From contig NZ_CP110848.1 of assembly GCF_026240635.1 (NCBI RefSeq), forward strand, positions 2,048,501-2,112,500: DNA of 64,000 nucleotides. Reading direction: 5' to 3'. The position numbers and the translations under genes were made by a program. Shown here in pieces: positions 9,714 to 19,178 of this stretch. How positions within the stretch are numbered: position 1 is the first letter of the stretch; each line of letters begins with the position of its first letter. The notes under the pieces are model-generated. The model was given only the letters and a program-made list of their open reading frames with translations, ran no database searches and was not told the DNA's origin. Source of the stretch: Trichothermofontia sichuanensis B231. Its GTDB lineage: Bacteria; Cyanobacteriota; Cyanobacteriia; B231.

Positions 9714-10151
9714 ATGTTTAGTCCGCCCATGTCTGCCCCGCCTCCAGACACCCCCACACGACCCAGTCCCCCTACCGCTGTTGCACCTGAAGCTGTTTCA
9801 GTCGCGGTGGATCAAGCCAGGGAGAGGGATGTGGCTCCCTGGGTGGTCATACCGCCCACTGACCTTGATAGCAACGAACCCCAATTGGAAAGTTATCAGC
9901 ATCTCCAACAACTCTTGCTCCTGCTGAAGTGTAGCGAGGGGGGATGGGTCGGCCCAGACGCTGCGCGATCGCCCTGTTCTCAAGCCCGTTGGCGGTTACT
10001 GGCCTTGCGTCTCGACTCTCCGGCGGAGGTGCTGGGCGAACGGGGTGATTTGCGTTGGCGGGGCGTGAGTGAGCTGGGACTGGCGGGCGAGGCCGTTGGC
10101 ACTGGGGGTAAATCAGGGGCAGCAGAGAGTTGTCGCAAACTGGTAGCCTGA
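9714..10151 (+). pseudogene. N-terminal remnant of a Uma2/DUF820-type gene
   Basis: The frame opens about 100 bases beyond the uvrB start and encodes 145 residues. Residues 42-75 (PWVVIPPTDLDSNEPQLESY, then HLQQLLLLLK) match the N-terminal signature of a large cyanobacterial Uma2/DUF820 group, in which a PPTDLxSDEPPLES motif is followed by a hydrophobic helix. The nuclease core that should follow (GPDFFVVL, WEE, EILS-type motifs) is absent. After about residue 80 the frame runs antisense through the recN 3' end. I read it as a truncated gene fused by chance to antisense recN sequence. A short expressed protein cannot be excluded. Confidence 0.45.
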
Positions 10152-11896
10152 GTGAGTAGCAGCTCCGCAAATGCCGTTGCCGATCCGTGACCATCCTGCC
10201 CAACTTCACCCCCTGCCAATTGGGCGAGTTCCTGGCGACGTTGAGTCGAATCCAGCTTTTGTACCTGGACAATCGTACGTTCGGCGGCGGCTTGATCGCC
10301 GTTATCGCTGATCATCACCACCTGCTTCGCAACCCGGAAATGGTGATCAGCCATCGCCGCTACGATCGGCTGGTGAGTGACACACAACACCTGCTGATTG
10401 CGTGCCAGTTGATGCAACTTGTGGGCGATCGCTTGAGCTACCCGCCCTGAGACCCCCACGTCAATTTCATCCAAGATCAGAACCGGCGTTAAACTGGCAC
10501 CCCCCTGTGTCAGTACCGCCTTTAGGGCCAACAAAAACCGACTCATCTCACCCCCGGAAGCCGTTGCCGCCAGCGGTTGCAGTGGCTCGCCTGGATTGGG
10601 ACTAAAGTAAAAATCGACGCGATCAGCCCCCGTAGCCGTGGGAGTTGTGGGCGTTAACAGGACCTGAAATTGGACGCGTTCCATTGCCAACTGCTTCAGT
10701 TCAGCGACCAGCGTTGCTTCCAGATGCTGGGCTGCCGCTTGACGGTATTGCGTGAGAGCCACACAGGCTTGCTCTAGGCGTTGCTGGTGAGCCTGACACG
10801 CCGCTGCCAATGCTTCCAGCGTTTCACCCGCCGCCGTCAGTTCTGCGAGTTCCTGGCGGATCTGTTCAGTATAGGCAATGGCATCGCCCAGCGTTGGTCC
10901 ATACTTACGACAGATCTGCTTCAGTTCCTGAATGCGGGCTTCCACCACTTGCAGGCGATCGGGGTCGGTTTCCAGGCAACTGCCATAGGCATTAATTTGC
11001 CGTCCCGCTTCGGCAACCTGGGTCAGCGCACTGCTGACCAATTCCAGGATGCCCCCTAGTTGGGCATCATAGGCGTGCATATCGGTCAAGATCGCTTCCG
11101 CCTGTCCCAGCAGATCCGCCGCCGCCAGGCCTCCCTGCTCATTTTGATATAGGGCCTGATAGACCGCATAACTCTGTTGCTTGAGTTCAACACTGTGTCC
11201 CAAACGGTGGCGCTCCTGTTCCAGTTCCGTTAGCTCCTGGGGATCGCTCAATTGGGCCGCAGTCAATTCTTGTAGTTGGTATTGCAGTAGATCCAGACGT
11301 TGCAACCGCTGTTGCTGGGAGTGCTGCCGTGCCTCAAGGGCACGCAGAGCCGCTTGATAGTCGGCAAAGATCGCAGCCACCTGCTGCCGCTGTTGGTCTA
11401 GGGCCGGTCCCCCAAAACTATCTAGTAATTGGCGCTGGATGGCCGGTTGACCCAGTTGCAGGGTCTGACCTTGAGCCGTGATTTCCACCAAAGACTCGCG
11501 CAAGGTATCCAGTTGCTGCTTATTGACCAGGATGCCATTCACCCGCGAGCGACTGCGTAACCCCGTAGCCGTTATTGACAACTCGCGGCTACAGATCACC
11601 GTACCATCCTCCATCCCTGCGATCGCCTGTGCCGCTAACCACGTCTGGAGGGCGGGGGTCATCGAGAAACTCGCCTCCAGCAGCGTTCGCGTTGCGTCTT
11701 CTGCGCCGGACGATCGCGTGGCACCGGTGCGCAGCACCCGGCTGGTAACCTTATCGCCCAACACTGCCGCGATCGCATCGAGGATAATCGACTTACCGGC
11801 TCCCGTTTCCCCCGTCAGAACGTTTAACCCCGCTCCGAAGGTTAACTCCAGACGATCAATCAACGCAAAGTTCTCAATCCGCAGGGACAACAACAT
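9980..11896 (-). CDS. recN: DNA repair protein RecN
   Basis: RecN is an SMC-like ATPase that acts in double-strand break repair. The start at 11896 (MLLSLRIENFALIDRLEL) is the conserved one. Walker A GETGAGKS is at residues 29-36, the coiled-coil arms occupy the middle, the signature TASGGEMSRFLLALK comes late, and Walker B is PVLILDEIDVGVSG. At 638 residues it is longer than usual (about 550-590). The extra part is a Ser/Pro/Arg-rich tail of about 50 residues after the normal ending near LRQLS, and it overlaps the Uma2 remnant on the other strand. The tail is probably not ancestral. Confidence 0.95.
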   Translation of the reverse strand: MLLSLRIENFALIDRLELTFGAGLNVLTGETGAGKSIILDAIAAVLGDKVTSRVLRTGATRSSGAEDATRTLLEASFSMTPALQTWLAAQAIAGMEDGTVICSRELSITATGLRSRSRVNGILVNKQQLDTLRESLVEITAQGQTLQLGQPAIQRQLLDSFGGPALDQQRQQVAAIFADYQAALRALEARQHSQQQRLQRLDLLQYQLQELTAAQLSDPQELTELEQERHRLGHSVELKQQSYAVYQALYQNEQGGLAAADLLGQAEAILTDMHAYDAQLGGILELVSSALTQVAEAGRQINAYGSCLETDPDRLQVVEARIQELKQICRKYGPTLGDAIAYTEQIRQELAELTAAGETLEALAAACQAHQQRLEQACVALTQYRQAAAQHLEATLVAELKQLAMERVQFQVLLTPTTPTATGADRVDFYFSPNPGEPLQPLAATASGGEMSRFLLALKAVLTQGGASLTPVLILDEIDVGVSGRVAQAIAHKLHQLARNQQVLCVTHQPIVAAMADHHFRVAKQVVMISDNGDQAAAERTIVQVQKLDSTQRRQELAQLAGGEVGQDGHGSATAFAELLLTQATSLRQLSAAPDLPPVPTASPASPSSLTPRQRKSPRSPSTSAGESRRKASNRQRA

Positions 11897-12537
11897 GACA
11901 ATACCCCGATAGCTTGGCGACGCCCGCGGCGGATCGCTCAACCTGGAAACAATCACCACAATCGAGCGAGTCGCTAGCTCAAATCGCTCAGCAAGGCATC
12001 ACCCTCAAGTCTAATCGGATCTGCCGGTATCTGTTGGGGCGGTAGTGGCAATCACCGGAGTTGCCTGCACAGACCCAAGCAATGGCCTACCGTCACGACT
12101 GTAGAACCTAGAACATCCTCGTCGGCATTTAGAACATGGCGGGCCGCGATAATGTGGCCACGAGCGTAGAACCCCTACCGTAGAACGCCTATGGAAACTT
12201 CAAAGCGGCTGTGTTCGTCGTCTCAAGATAGTCCCTGCCGGAAGGACTGGGGTTGCTGAAGGCAGCCATGCTCCCAGTGGCGGCGAGTTGACGGTCATGC
12301 GGCATCTGTCATGCTCGATAATGACAGGTTGTGGGTTGGCGTTAAGTCTGGGCAGACCAACACCACTCCTGTTGTTGGGCCACCCTGCCTTCAACCCAAC
12401 TTCGTTCATCCCTCACTTGCCCCCTGGCTTTACCGATGAAATCCTAGACGATAACAGATAAATCGGGGAGACTACTGGTAAGGTGGGAAACGGAAATGTA
12501 GCGGGATCAGTAACAACCAAGTTCAAAGGCAAAGTGC
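11897..12537. other. intergenic region between recN and bamA
   Basis: About 640 bases lie between the divergent recN and bamA genes. No conserved ORF is visible. There is a perfect 7-bp stem CTGTCAT/ATGACAG near 12306-12327 and recurring GTAGAAC/TAGAAC words at 12100-12190. Promoters for both genes should lie here, but I cannot mark them with confidence. Confidence 0.4.
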
Positions 12538-14928
12538 ATGGATAGATCTGGTGTGCGGGAGTGCTGGAATACGGTGAAGAAAACTCGCTTGTTTTCTGTT
12601 TTAGTGGCCACACTGGCCGCGTCGGCTAGCTTGGGCCTGTCGGAAACTGCCCAAGGCCAAACCCTTGTCCCCACGATCGGGACGACCCCCTCCCTACCAA
12701 CCGTTAACCCGACAACTGCTGAGACGGTTCACTCAGTCATCGGCGTGGTCGTACCCACCCGTCCAGAGCAGAGCGACAGTCCTCAGACCGTCGAGTCTAC
12801 AACGGTACCCGTGAGTGTCAGGTTTGGTGATCCCTTGCCTCAGCCCTTCGCCCCACCCCCACCGCAACCCCAGCTCCTGTCCCAAACGGCAGAGACGCGC
12901 GACAGTACCCCTGATACTGTCACTAACGCCGGGACTCTCCCCATCGTACCCCCTGTAGCTCCGATAGAAACGGTTCTAGAGGGAACCAACATCCCTGACC
13001 AGGCAACCCCTGACGAGCTGGAGTTAACGCCCCGGCAGCCCCCAGTCCCCAACGTCCAGATGGATTTGCCGACCCGGCCAGAGACCTCTCCCGAAGCAGA
13101 GGCTCCCCCGCCCACCCCGCCCGCGGTTCAGCCACCGGTTGGCCAACCTAGCCCCCCCGCTGATACCAGTGAGCCACGGGTCTTAGTGGCAGAGGTGCAA
13201 GTAGAGGGGGCTACGCCTACGCTCCAAAATGAAGTCTTCCAGGCGATTCGGACCCAACCTGGCCAAACGACGACGCGATCGCAGTTGCAAAGTGACATCA
13301 ATGCCATTTTTGCCACGGGTTACTTTGCGCGCGTCCGAGCCGAACCTATTGATACCCCACTGGGTGTCCGGATTACCTTTTTCGTCGAGCCGAACCCCGC
13401 CTTGCGGGTGGTTCAGGTTGCCAATGCCAAGGTTCTACCGCCGGATGTGGTTGAGCGCATTTTTTCACCCCTGTATGGCCAAATCCTGAACCTGCGCCAA
13501 CTCCAGGGGGGGATTCAGGAACTCAACAAGTGGTATCAGGAAAACGGTTATGTCTTGGCCCAAGTGGTCGATGCCCCTGAGATCTCACCGGATGGCACCG
13601 TAACGCTCCAAGTAGCGGAAGGGGTCATCGCCGATATCCAGGTCCAGTTCCTCAACAAGGATGGGGAAGCGACCGATGAAGCAGGTAACCCCATCAAGGG
13701 CCGAACCCGTCCCTTCATCATCACCCGTGAGTTTGAAACCAAAACCGGTGAGGTCTTTAACCGTCGGCGGATTGAAGATGATCTGAAACGGGTCTTTGGT
13801 TTGGGCATTTTTGAAGATGTGCGTCTGTCCTTAAACCCAGGGGAAAATCCCCAGGAAGTGGTGGTTGTCGTTAATGTGATCGAGCGTAATACGGGGTCGA
13901 TCGCGGCGGGAGCCGGGATCAGTTCTGCTAGCGGGGTTTTCGGTTCCGTGAGCTACCAGGAGCAAAATCTGGGCGGGAACAACCAGAAATTAGGGGCGGA
14001 AATTCAGGTGGGCCAGCGGGAACTGCTGTTTGATGTTAACTTCACCGATCCCTGGATTGCCGGTGACCCCTATCGCACCTCCTACACAGTGAACGCTTTT
14101 CGGCGGCGCTCGATTTCCCTGATTTTTGATGGGGGTGACCCGGAAGTTGAGCTGCCCAATGGCGATCGCCCTCGCGTCGTACGTACAGGAGGGGGGATTA
14201 GCTTCAGCCGTCCCTTGCAAAATGGTTGGTCAGCTTCTACAGGTTTGCAGTATCAGCATGTCACAATTCGAGATGCCGATGGCGATCTCAGCCCCAAAGA
14301 TGAAAAAGGTAACGATCTCAGTTTCAGTGGTACTGGCAAGGATGACTTGCTGACACTTCAGTTTGGCATGGTCAACGATCGTCGCGATAATGCCATCCGA
14401 CCGACCCAAGGGTCATTACTGCGGTTTGGGGTTGAGCAATCGGTGCCCGTGGGGAATGGTTCCATTTTCTTTAATCGACTGCGGGGTAGTTATAGCTTCT
14501 ACGTCCCCGTCCAATATGTGAACTTTGCCAAGGGGCCACAAGCCTTAGCCTTTAACTTCCAAGCCGGGACCGTGATTGGTGATCTGCCCCCCTATGAAGC
14601 CTTCTCCCTGGGGGGGGTAAACTCCGTGCGCGGTTACGATGAAGGTGAAGTCGGGAGTGGTCGTTCCTTTGTCCAGGCGAGTGCCGAGTACCGCTTCCCC
14701 CTGTTCTCGATCGTGGGGGGTGCCCTTTTTGTAGACTTTGCCAGCGATCTGGGGACAGGGGACAATGTTCCAGGTAATCCGGCAGGTATTCGGGGCAAAC
14801 CGGGCTGGGGGGTCGGCTATGGTGCAGGGGTCCGGATCCAGTCGCCGTTAGGGGCGATTCGGATTGACTATGGCTTGAATAACGAAGGCGATAGTCGCGT
14901 TCATTTCGGCATTGGTGAGCGTTTCTAG
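12538..14928 (+). CDS. bamA: Omp85/BamA outer-membrane assembly protein
   Basis: This 796-residue precursor belongs to the cyanobacterial Omp85 family, which inserts beta-barrel proteins into the outer membrane. A signal peptide ends near residue 40 (ETAQGQ). A long Pro/Thr-rich spacer reaches to about 210. Three POTRA domains follow (about 215-460), the first beginning [20 protein letters not shown], then a 16-strand-type barrel (about 465-796) with [17 protein letters not shown], the conserved L6 loop VRGY, and a C-terminal aromatic, INEF-like end (HFGIGERF). Three POTRAs and a Pro-rich N-terminus are typical of cyanobacteria rather than proteobacteria. It leads directly into lpxC, 8 bases downstream, so envelope synthesis genes are grouped here. 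Confidence 0.92.
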   Translation: MDRSGVRECWNTVKKTRLFSVLVATLAASASLGLSETAQGQTLVPTIGTTPSLPTVNPTTAETVHSVIGVVVPTRPEQSDSPQTVESTTVPVSVRFGDPLPQPFAPPPPQPQLLSQTAETRDSTPDTVTNAGTLPIVPPVAPIETVLEGTNIPDQATPDELELTPRQPPVPNVQMDLPTRPETSPEAEAPPPTPPAVQPPVGQPSPPADTSEPRVLVAEVQVEGATPTLQNEVFQAIRTQPGQTTTRSQLQSDINAIFATGYFARVRAEPIDTPLGVRITFFVEPNPALRVVQVANAKVLPPDVVERIFSPLYGQILNLRQLQGGIQELNKWYQENGYVLAQVVDAPEISPDGTVTLQVAEGVIADIQVQFLNKDGEATDEAGNPIKGRTRPFIITREFETKTGEVFNRRRIEDDLKRVFGLGIFEDVRLSLNPGENPQEVVVVVNVIERNTGSIAAGAGISSASGVFGSVSYQEQNLGGNNQKLGAEIQVGQRELLFDVNFTDPWIAGDPYRTSYTVNAFRRRSISLIFDGGDPEVELPNGDRPRVVRTGGGISFSRPLQNGWSASTGLQYQHVTIRDADGDLSPKDEKGNDLSFSGTGKDDLLTLQFGMVNDRRDNAIRPTQGSLLRFGVEQSVPVGNGSIFFNRLRGSYSFYVPVQYVNFAKGPQALAFNFQAGTVIGDLPPYEAFSLGGVNSVRGYDEGEVGSGRSFVQASAEYRFPLFSIVGGALFVDFASDLGTGDNVPGNPAGIRGKPGWGVGYGAGVRIQSPLGAIRIDYGLNNEGDSRVHFGIGERF

Positions 14929-14936
14929 GACAGACG

Positions 14937-15911
14937 ATGACAGGATACCCAATCCTTACTGGACATAGCTTCCCGGAAACGCCCTGTTCGCCCAACTTCT
15001 CCCCTGGTGCAGCCCTTGCTCGGGTTGCCGGAGAATCTCCCCCCCCGCTGGCAGGCATTCACGCCGCGCCTTTGGCGGCAACCCAGCATACCCTGGCAGC
15101 GGCCTTTACTGCCACGGGGGTGGGGCTGCACAGTGGAGTATCGGTTCAGGTACGAGTTGGACCTGCAGCAGTGGGGAGGGGTCGCGCATTTATTCGGGTT
15201 GATTTACCCGAGCGTCCGCGTATCCCCGCTCATATTGACCGTGTTGATCAGACCCAATTATCAACAGAACTGCGGCACGGAGCGGCACGGGTTCGCACGG
15301 TCGAGCATTTACTCGCTGCCTTGGCGGGGATGGGCGTTGATAATGCCGAGATTGAAATTGATGGGCCAGAAGTTCCGCTGCTGGATGGATCAGCCCAGGA
15401 TTGGGTACAGGCAATTATCGCTGTTGGTCTGGTCGATCAGGGAGAGCCACGATCAGTGTTAACATTGACGGAACCCGTCTGGGTCTGTCGAGACGATGCC
15501 TTTGTAGCGGCTTTCCCCGCCAGTGAACCCCGGTTCACCTATGGGATTGATTTTGAGTTGCCTGCGATCGGGAACCAGTGGCATAGCTGGTCACCTCAGC
15601 GGGAAGCCTTTGCCACAACCCTCGCACCGGCTCGCACCTTTGGGTTAGCGCACCAGATTGAGCAGTTACAGGCGCAGGGGTTGATCAAAGGTGGTAGTCT
15701 GGAGAATGCTCTCGTTTGTAGTGCCGACGGTTGGGTGAATCCGCCGTTACGATTTGCCAATGAACCCGCCCGCCATAAATTATTGGACCTGGTCGGAGAT
15801 TTGAGCTTACTGGGTGCCTTACCCCGCGCCCATATTGTCGCCTACAAGGGGAGTCACGGGTTACATACCCAACTGGCTCGCTGTATTCAGGCGGGGTTGG
15901 TCATTCCCTAG
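14937..15911 (+). CDS. lpxC: UDP-3-O-acyl-N-acetylglucosamine deacetylase LpxC
   Basis: This zinc enzyme catalyses the committed step of lipid A synthesis. The core begins near residue 45 ([18 protein letters not shown]). The metal and catalytic signatures are [27 protein letters not shown], and [17 protein letters not shown] (His and Asp zinc ligands), with the general acid/base His in KGSHGLH. The first 45 residues are Pro/Ala-rich and poorly conserved, so a start further downstream is possible. It is followed by fabZ and lpxA, the usual lipid A order. Confidence 0.93.
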   Translation: MTGYPILTGHSFPETPCSPNFSPGAALARVAGESPPPLAGIHAAPLAATQHTLAAAFTATGVGLHSGVSVQVRVGPAAVGRGRAFIRVDLPERPRIPAHIDRVDQTQLSTELRHGAARVRTVEHLLAALAGMGVDNAEIEIDGPEVPLLDGSAQDWVQAIIAVGLVDQGEPRSVLTLTEPVWVCRDDAFVAAFPASEPRFTYGIDFELPAIGNQWHSWSPQREAFATTLAPARTFGLAHQIEQLQAQGLIKGGSLENALVCSADGWVNPPLRFANEPARHKLLDLVGDLSLLGALPRAHIVAYKGSHGLHTQLARCIQAGLVIP

Positions 15912-15988
15912 GCGGTGGCCCTGCCGACAGTGCTCCTCGCCAACATCGCTGTGCGCTTGTCGTCTTCATTGTTTCTAACCCCAGGTCC

Positions 15989-16510
15989 ATGTCCGTTTCT
16001 ACCCGTGTCAATTTGAGTAACTCTGAAGTGCTCTCCCAGCACCCTGAGCAGGGTGCCTCGCCACCGTCTTCAAAAACAACCTTTGCGGCGGCGGAGATTC
16101 AAACCCTGCTGCCCCATCGTTATCCCTTTGCGCTGGTCGATCGCATTATCGAGTATGTACCGGGCAAACGGGCGGTAGGCATCAAAAATGTATCGGTGAA
16201 TGAACCCCATTTCCAGGGCCACTTTCCAGGACAGCCTGTTATGCCGGGTGTCCTGATTCTGGAGGCGATCGCCCAGGTGGGGGGGATTATTGCCGTACAG
16301 ATGCCGGAAATGGGCGGTGGCTTGTTTGTCTTTGCTGGGATTGACAAGGCGCGGTTTCGGCGTCCTGTTGTTCCTGGCGATCAGTTAATCATGACCGTTG
16401 AGTTGCTGGCAGTGAAACATCGACGCTTTTGTAAGATTTACGGCAAGGCAGAAGTCGATGGTCAGTTAGCAGCGGATGGTGAAATGATGTTTTCATTAGT
16501 TGCCCAGTAG
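15989..16510 (+). CDS. fabZ: 3-hydroxyacyl-ACP dehydratase FabZ
   Basis: This 173-residue hot-dog-fold enzyme dehydrates 3-hydroxyacyl-ACP in fatty acid elongation and competes with lipid A synthesis for hydroxyacyl-ACP. The core starts at [14 protein letters not shown]. The catalytic His sits in [11 protein letters not shown] and the catalytic Glu in [12 protein letters not shown]. The N-terminal 30 residues are a variable extension. It lies 77 bases after lpxC and 36 before lpxA on the same strand. Confidence 0.95.
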   Translation: MSVSTRVNLSNSEVLSQHPEQGASPPSSKTTFAAAEIQTLLPHRYPFALVDRIIEYVPGKRAVGIKNVSVNEPHFQGHFPGQPVMPGVLILEAIAQVGGIIAVQMPEMGGGLFVFAGIDKARFRRPVVPGDQLIMTVELLAVKHRRFCKIYGKAEVDGQLAADGEMMFSLVAQ

Positions 16511-16546
16511 GGATGAGCGCGGAGACGTGAGTTGACCCCTCCTCAG

Positions 16547-17371
16547 ATGCCAGCAGCAATTCACCCCACAGCGGTTATTCATCCCGGTGCCGAGCTACAC
16601 CCCACGGTGCGGGTGGGTGCCTATGCCGTCATTGGCCCCCAGGTAAAAATTGGGGCTGATACGGTGATTGATTCCCATGTGGTCATCGATGGCGATACGG
16701 TGATTGGCGATCGCAATCATATTTTTGTAGGGGCCGCGATCGGTCTTGATTCCCAGGATCTGAAATACACGGGAGAACCCAGCCAGGTGCGGATTGGCAA
16801 CGACAACCGGATTCGGGAATATGTGACGATCAATCGGGCCAATCAAGCGGGCAAGGCAACCCAGATTGGGAATCAGAATTTGATCATGGCTTATGTGCAT
16901 ATTGCCCATGATTGTGTGGTCGGTGATCGCGTGGTCATTGCTAATGCGGTGTCGGTAGGTGGCCATGTGGTGATCGAATCCCAGGCCGTGATTGGCGGTA
17001 TGGTGGGGATTCACCAGTTTGTTCAGATTGGGCGTTTGGCGATGGTGGGAGCGATGAGCCGCATTGATCGGGATGTGCCGCCATTTGTGCTGGTGGAAGG
17101 GCATCCCGCACGGGTCCGATCGCTGAATCTGGTGGGCTTAAAGCGATCGGGTTTGATGACTGAGGCCAATGGGCAGCCCTTTCGCGCCCTGAAAAAAGCC
17201 TTTCGACTGCTTTACCGATCGGGTCTTTCCTTCTCGGAAGCCTTAGCCCAGGTTGAATTGCTGGGAGACTACGATTGTATTCAGCACCTGCACCACTTTT
17301 TGCAATTTTCCCGGTGCGAAGGACGGCGGGGGCTGATTCCGGGTAAGGGGGCCACGCTTGAAGACGGTTGA
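16547..17371 (+). CDS. lpxA: UDP-N-acetylglucosamine acyltransferase LpxA
   Basis: LpxA catalyses the first reaction of lipid A synthesis, adding a hydroxyacyl chain to UDP-GlcNAc. The first 190 residues are a left-handed beta-helix made of hexapeptide repeats. The catalytic His is in MAYVHIAHDC, and MVGIHQFVQIGR and GHPARVRSLN are further signatures. A C-terminal helical domain follows. I start at the ATG at 16547 (MPAAIHPTAVIHP). An in-frame TTG five codons earlier is less likely. lpxB, often the next gene, is absent here. Confidence 0.94.
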   Translation: MPAAIHPTAVIHPGAELHPTVRVGAYAVIGPQVKIGADTVIDSHVVIDGDTVIGDRNHIFVGAAIGLDSQDLKYTGEPSQVRIGNDNRIREYVTINRANQAGKATQIGNQNLIMAYVHIAHDCVVGDRVVIANAVSVGGHVVIESQAVIGGMVGIHQFVQIGRLAMVGAMSRIDRDVPPFVLVEGHPARVRSLNLVGLKRSGLMTEANGQPFRALKKAFRLLYRSGLSFSEALAQVELLGDYDCIQHLHHFLQFSRCEGRRGLIPGKGATLEDG

Positions 17372-17573
17372 GGACCTGGATGTTTGGGATGTTTGGGTAA
17401 ACATCCCAATTGCCGGGGGGACGGGTTGCATGGCCCTCCCTCACTCGCTCACCAGGATTGCGGCTCTGGATAGACTCGCCCTTGGGGTGTGCGGAATTTT
17501 CTGACACGGCCTGTCAGATCAGAGGGGCGGCGGCGGGCATACTAACCGCAGTGAGTGCGAACGCACCGAGACT

Positions 17574-19043
17574 ATGTTTGAGTCCCGTTCCTATCCCCAT
17601 GCTAATAACGGATCACCGCTAACTCCTGTGCCCTGGCTGCCTGACATTCGCGCCCCTCAACGCTGGTCCTGCTCACCGTTACAGCGGCAACGGTGGCTGC
17701 ATGGTCTGGCCCTGCTCCTAAGCGATGCGATCGCCCTGGCGGTGGCTTGGCGTATTGCTGCCCACCTCAACCAGTTTTATTCCCCCATTCCGGCTCAGTT
17801 AGTCTGGTGGGTGTGGTGGGGGTTACCCAGTTTATTTTGGGTGTTTGCGGCAACGGTGCTGTTGGTGTTGGCTTGGAACGGGTTGTATAGCACCACCGGG
17901 CAATGGAAAAACTTTCTACGTGCTGGCCAGTTAGTCAGCTATGTGTACTTAGCCTCCCTGGTCGTTTCCTATTTCTATGATCCGTTGATCGATCCGCCGC
18001 GATCGCTCTTCTTTAGTGCCTGGTTTGCCAGTGTCCTGCTGGTGGTTGGGTTTCGCCTGCTGACCACACTCGGCCTACGGCAAGTCGAGCAAAGTCAACC
18101 GGTTGCGGTCTTTTTAATTGCCCCTCGTGAGCGTCTAGCTCCCCTGACCCAGACCCTGCAGCGACGCGCCCACTACCGCGTGGTGGGTACCGCTCTCCCA
18201 GAACAGGTCCATACGGCTACGACGGCCCAGGCAATTTTAGCAACCCAGGCCCAAGAAGTGCTTGCGGAAGGGTTGCCGGAAGCAGATTTAGCCTCGTCGC
18301 TGTACTGGCAATTGCGGCGGGTGGGTGTGAATCTACGACTCCTGCCCACCAGCCTGAGTATGCTGCACCGCCGGGGGGAACCGGAGGTTCTAGCAGGGTT
18401 ACCCACATTGAAGGTCGAAGCTCCCCTCTTCAGTGGCTTGGACTATCAACTCAAACGGTGTATCGATTTTTGGGGCGCACTCTTGGGATTAATACTCCTG
18501 GCTCCCCTCTTCCTGGGGGTGGCGATCGCGATTAAGCTCACCTCATCAGGGCCAGTCTTCTTTCGGCAGGAGCGGATGGGGCTGCATGGGAAAATCTTTC
18601 AGATGTGGAAGTTTCGCACCATGACCGTCGATGCTCCCCAACTGCAGGACCAGCTAGAGAGCCTGAACCAGAGCCAGGATGGCATTATGTTCAAAATCAA
18701 GCATGACCCCCGGGTGACGGTGATCGGACGTTGGTTGCGCCACACCAGCATTGATGAACTCCCCCAATTGATCAATGTTCTGCGAGGCGAGATGAGCCTA
18801 GTCGGTCCTCGGCCCTTACCCCTCCGCGATATCCAGCGCTTTGCCCCCTGGCACCACACACGCCACCAGGTCTTACCCGGCATTACCGGACTGTGGCAGG
18901 TATCGGGGCGATCAGATATTGATACCTTTGATGATGCGGTACGGCTGGATCTGTATTACATAGACAACTGGTCGCTGAACCTGGACCTGGACATTTTGCT
19001 AGAAACCTGTCGCATTATCCTGTTTGGCCGGGGCGCTTATTAG
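17574..19043 (+). CDS. polyprenyl-phosphate sugar-1-phosphate transferase
   Basis: This 489-residue membrane enzyme would start an exopolysaccharide or O-antigen repeat unit by placing a sugar phosphate on undecaprenyl phosphate (WcaJ/WbaP type). Four or five hydrophobic segments occupy residues 40-165, and a Rossmann-like middle domain follows. From about residue 290 comes the transferase domain, with KRCIDFWGALLGLILLAP as membrane re-entrant helix, PVFFRQERMGLHGKIFQMWK, FRTM, STIDELPQLINVLRGEMSLV-type wording (here HTSIDELPQ), GPRPL and PGITGLWQVSGRSD. The sugar cannot be told. It follows lpxA by 200 bases with no clear terminator between. Confidence 0.9.
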   Translation: MFESRSYPHANNGSPLTPVPWLPDIRAPQRWSCSPLQRQRWLHGLALLLSDAIALAVAWRIAAHLNQFYSPIPAQLVWWVWWGLPSLFWVFAATVLLVLAWNGLYSTTGQWKNFLRAGQLVSYVYLASLVVSYFYDPLIDPPRSLFFSAWFASVLLVVGFRLLTTLGLRQVEQSQPVAVFLIAPRERLAPLTQTLQRRAHYRVVGTALPEQVHTATTAQAILATQAQEVLAEGLPEADLASSLYWQLRRVGVNLRLLPTSLSMLHRRGEPEVLAGLPTLKVEAPLFSGLDYQLKRCIDFWGALLGLILLAPLFLGVAIAIKLTSSGPVFFRQERMGLHGKIFQMWKFRTMTVDAPQLQDQLESLNQSQDGIMFKIKHDPRVTVIGRWLRHTSIDELPQLINVLRGEMSLVGPRPLPLRDIQRFAPWHHTRHQVLPGITGLWQVSGRSDIDTFDDAVRLDLYYIDNWSLNLDLDILLETCRIILFGRGAY

Positions 19044-19178
19044 CACGCCTATTAACCTGGGGGGAACCGAAAAATAGTATGATGACGGGGGCAAAGCTTG
19101 TGGTAAAGCGTCGGTGATTATGTTGGCCACCGTACTTTACCACCGGTCTACGATTGAATGCGGGAGTATCGCTCGGTG

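Noticed and set aside
12200-12613. Two short minus-strand ORFs before bamA
   Set aside because: Random composition, and the second runs into the bamA signal peptide region on the other strand.
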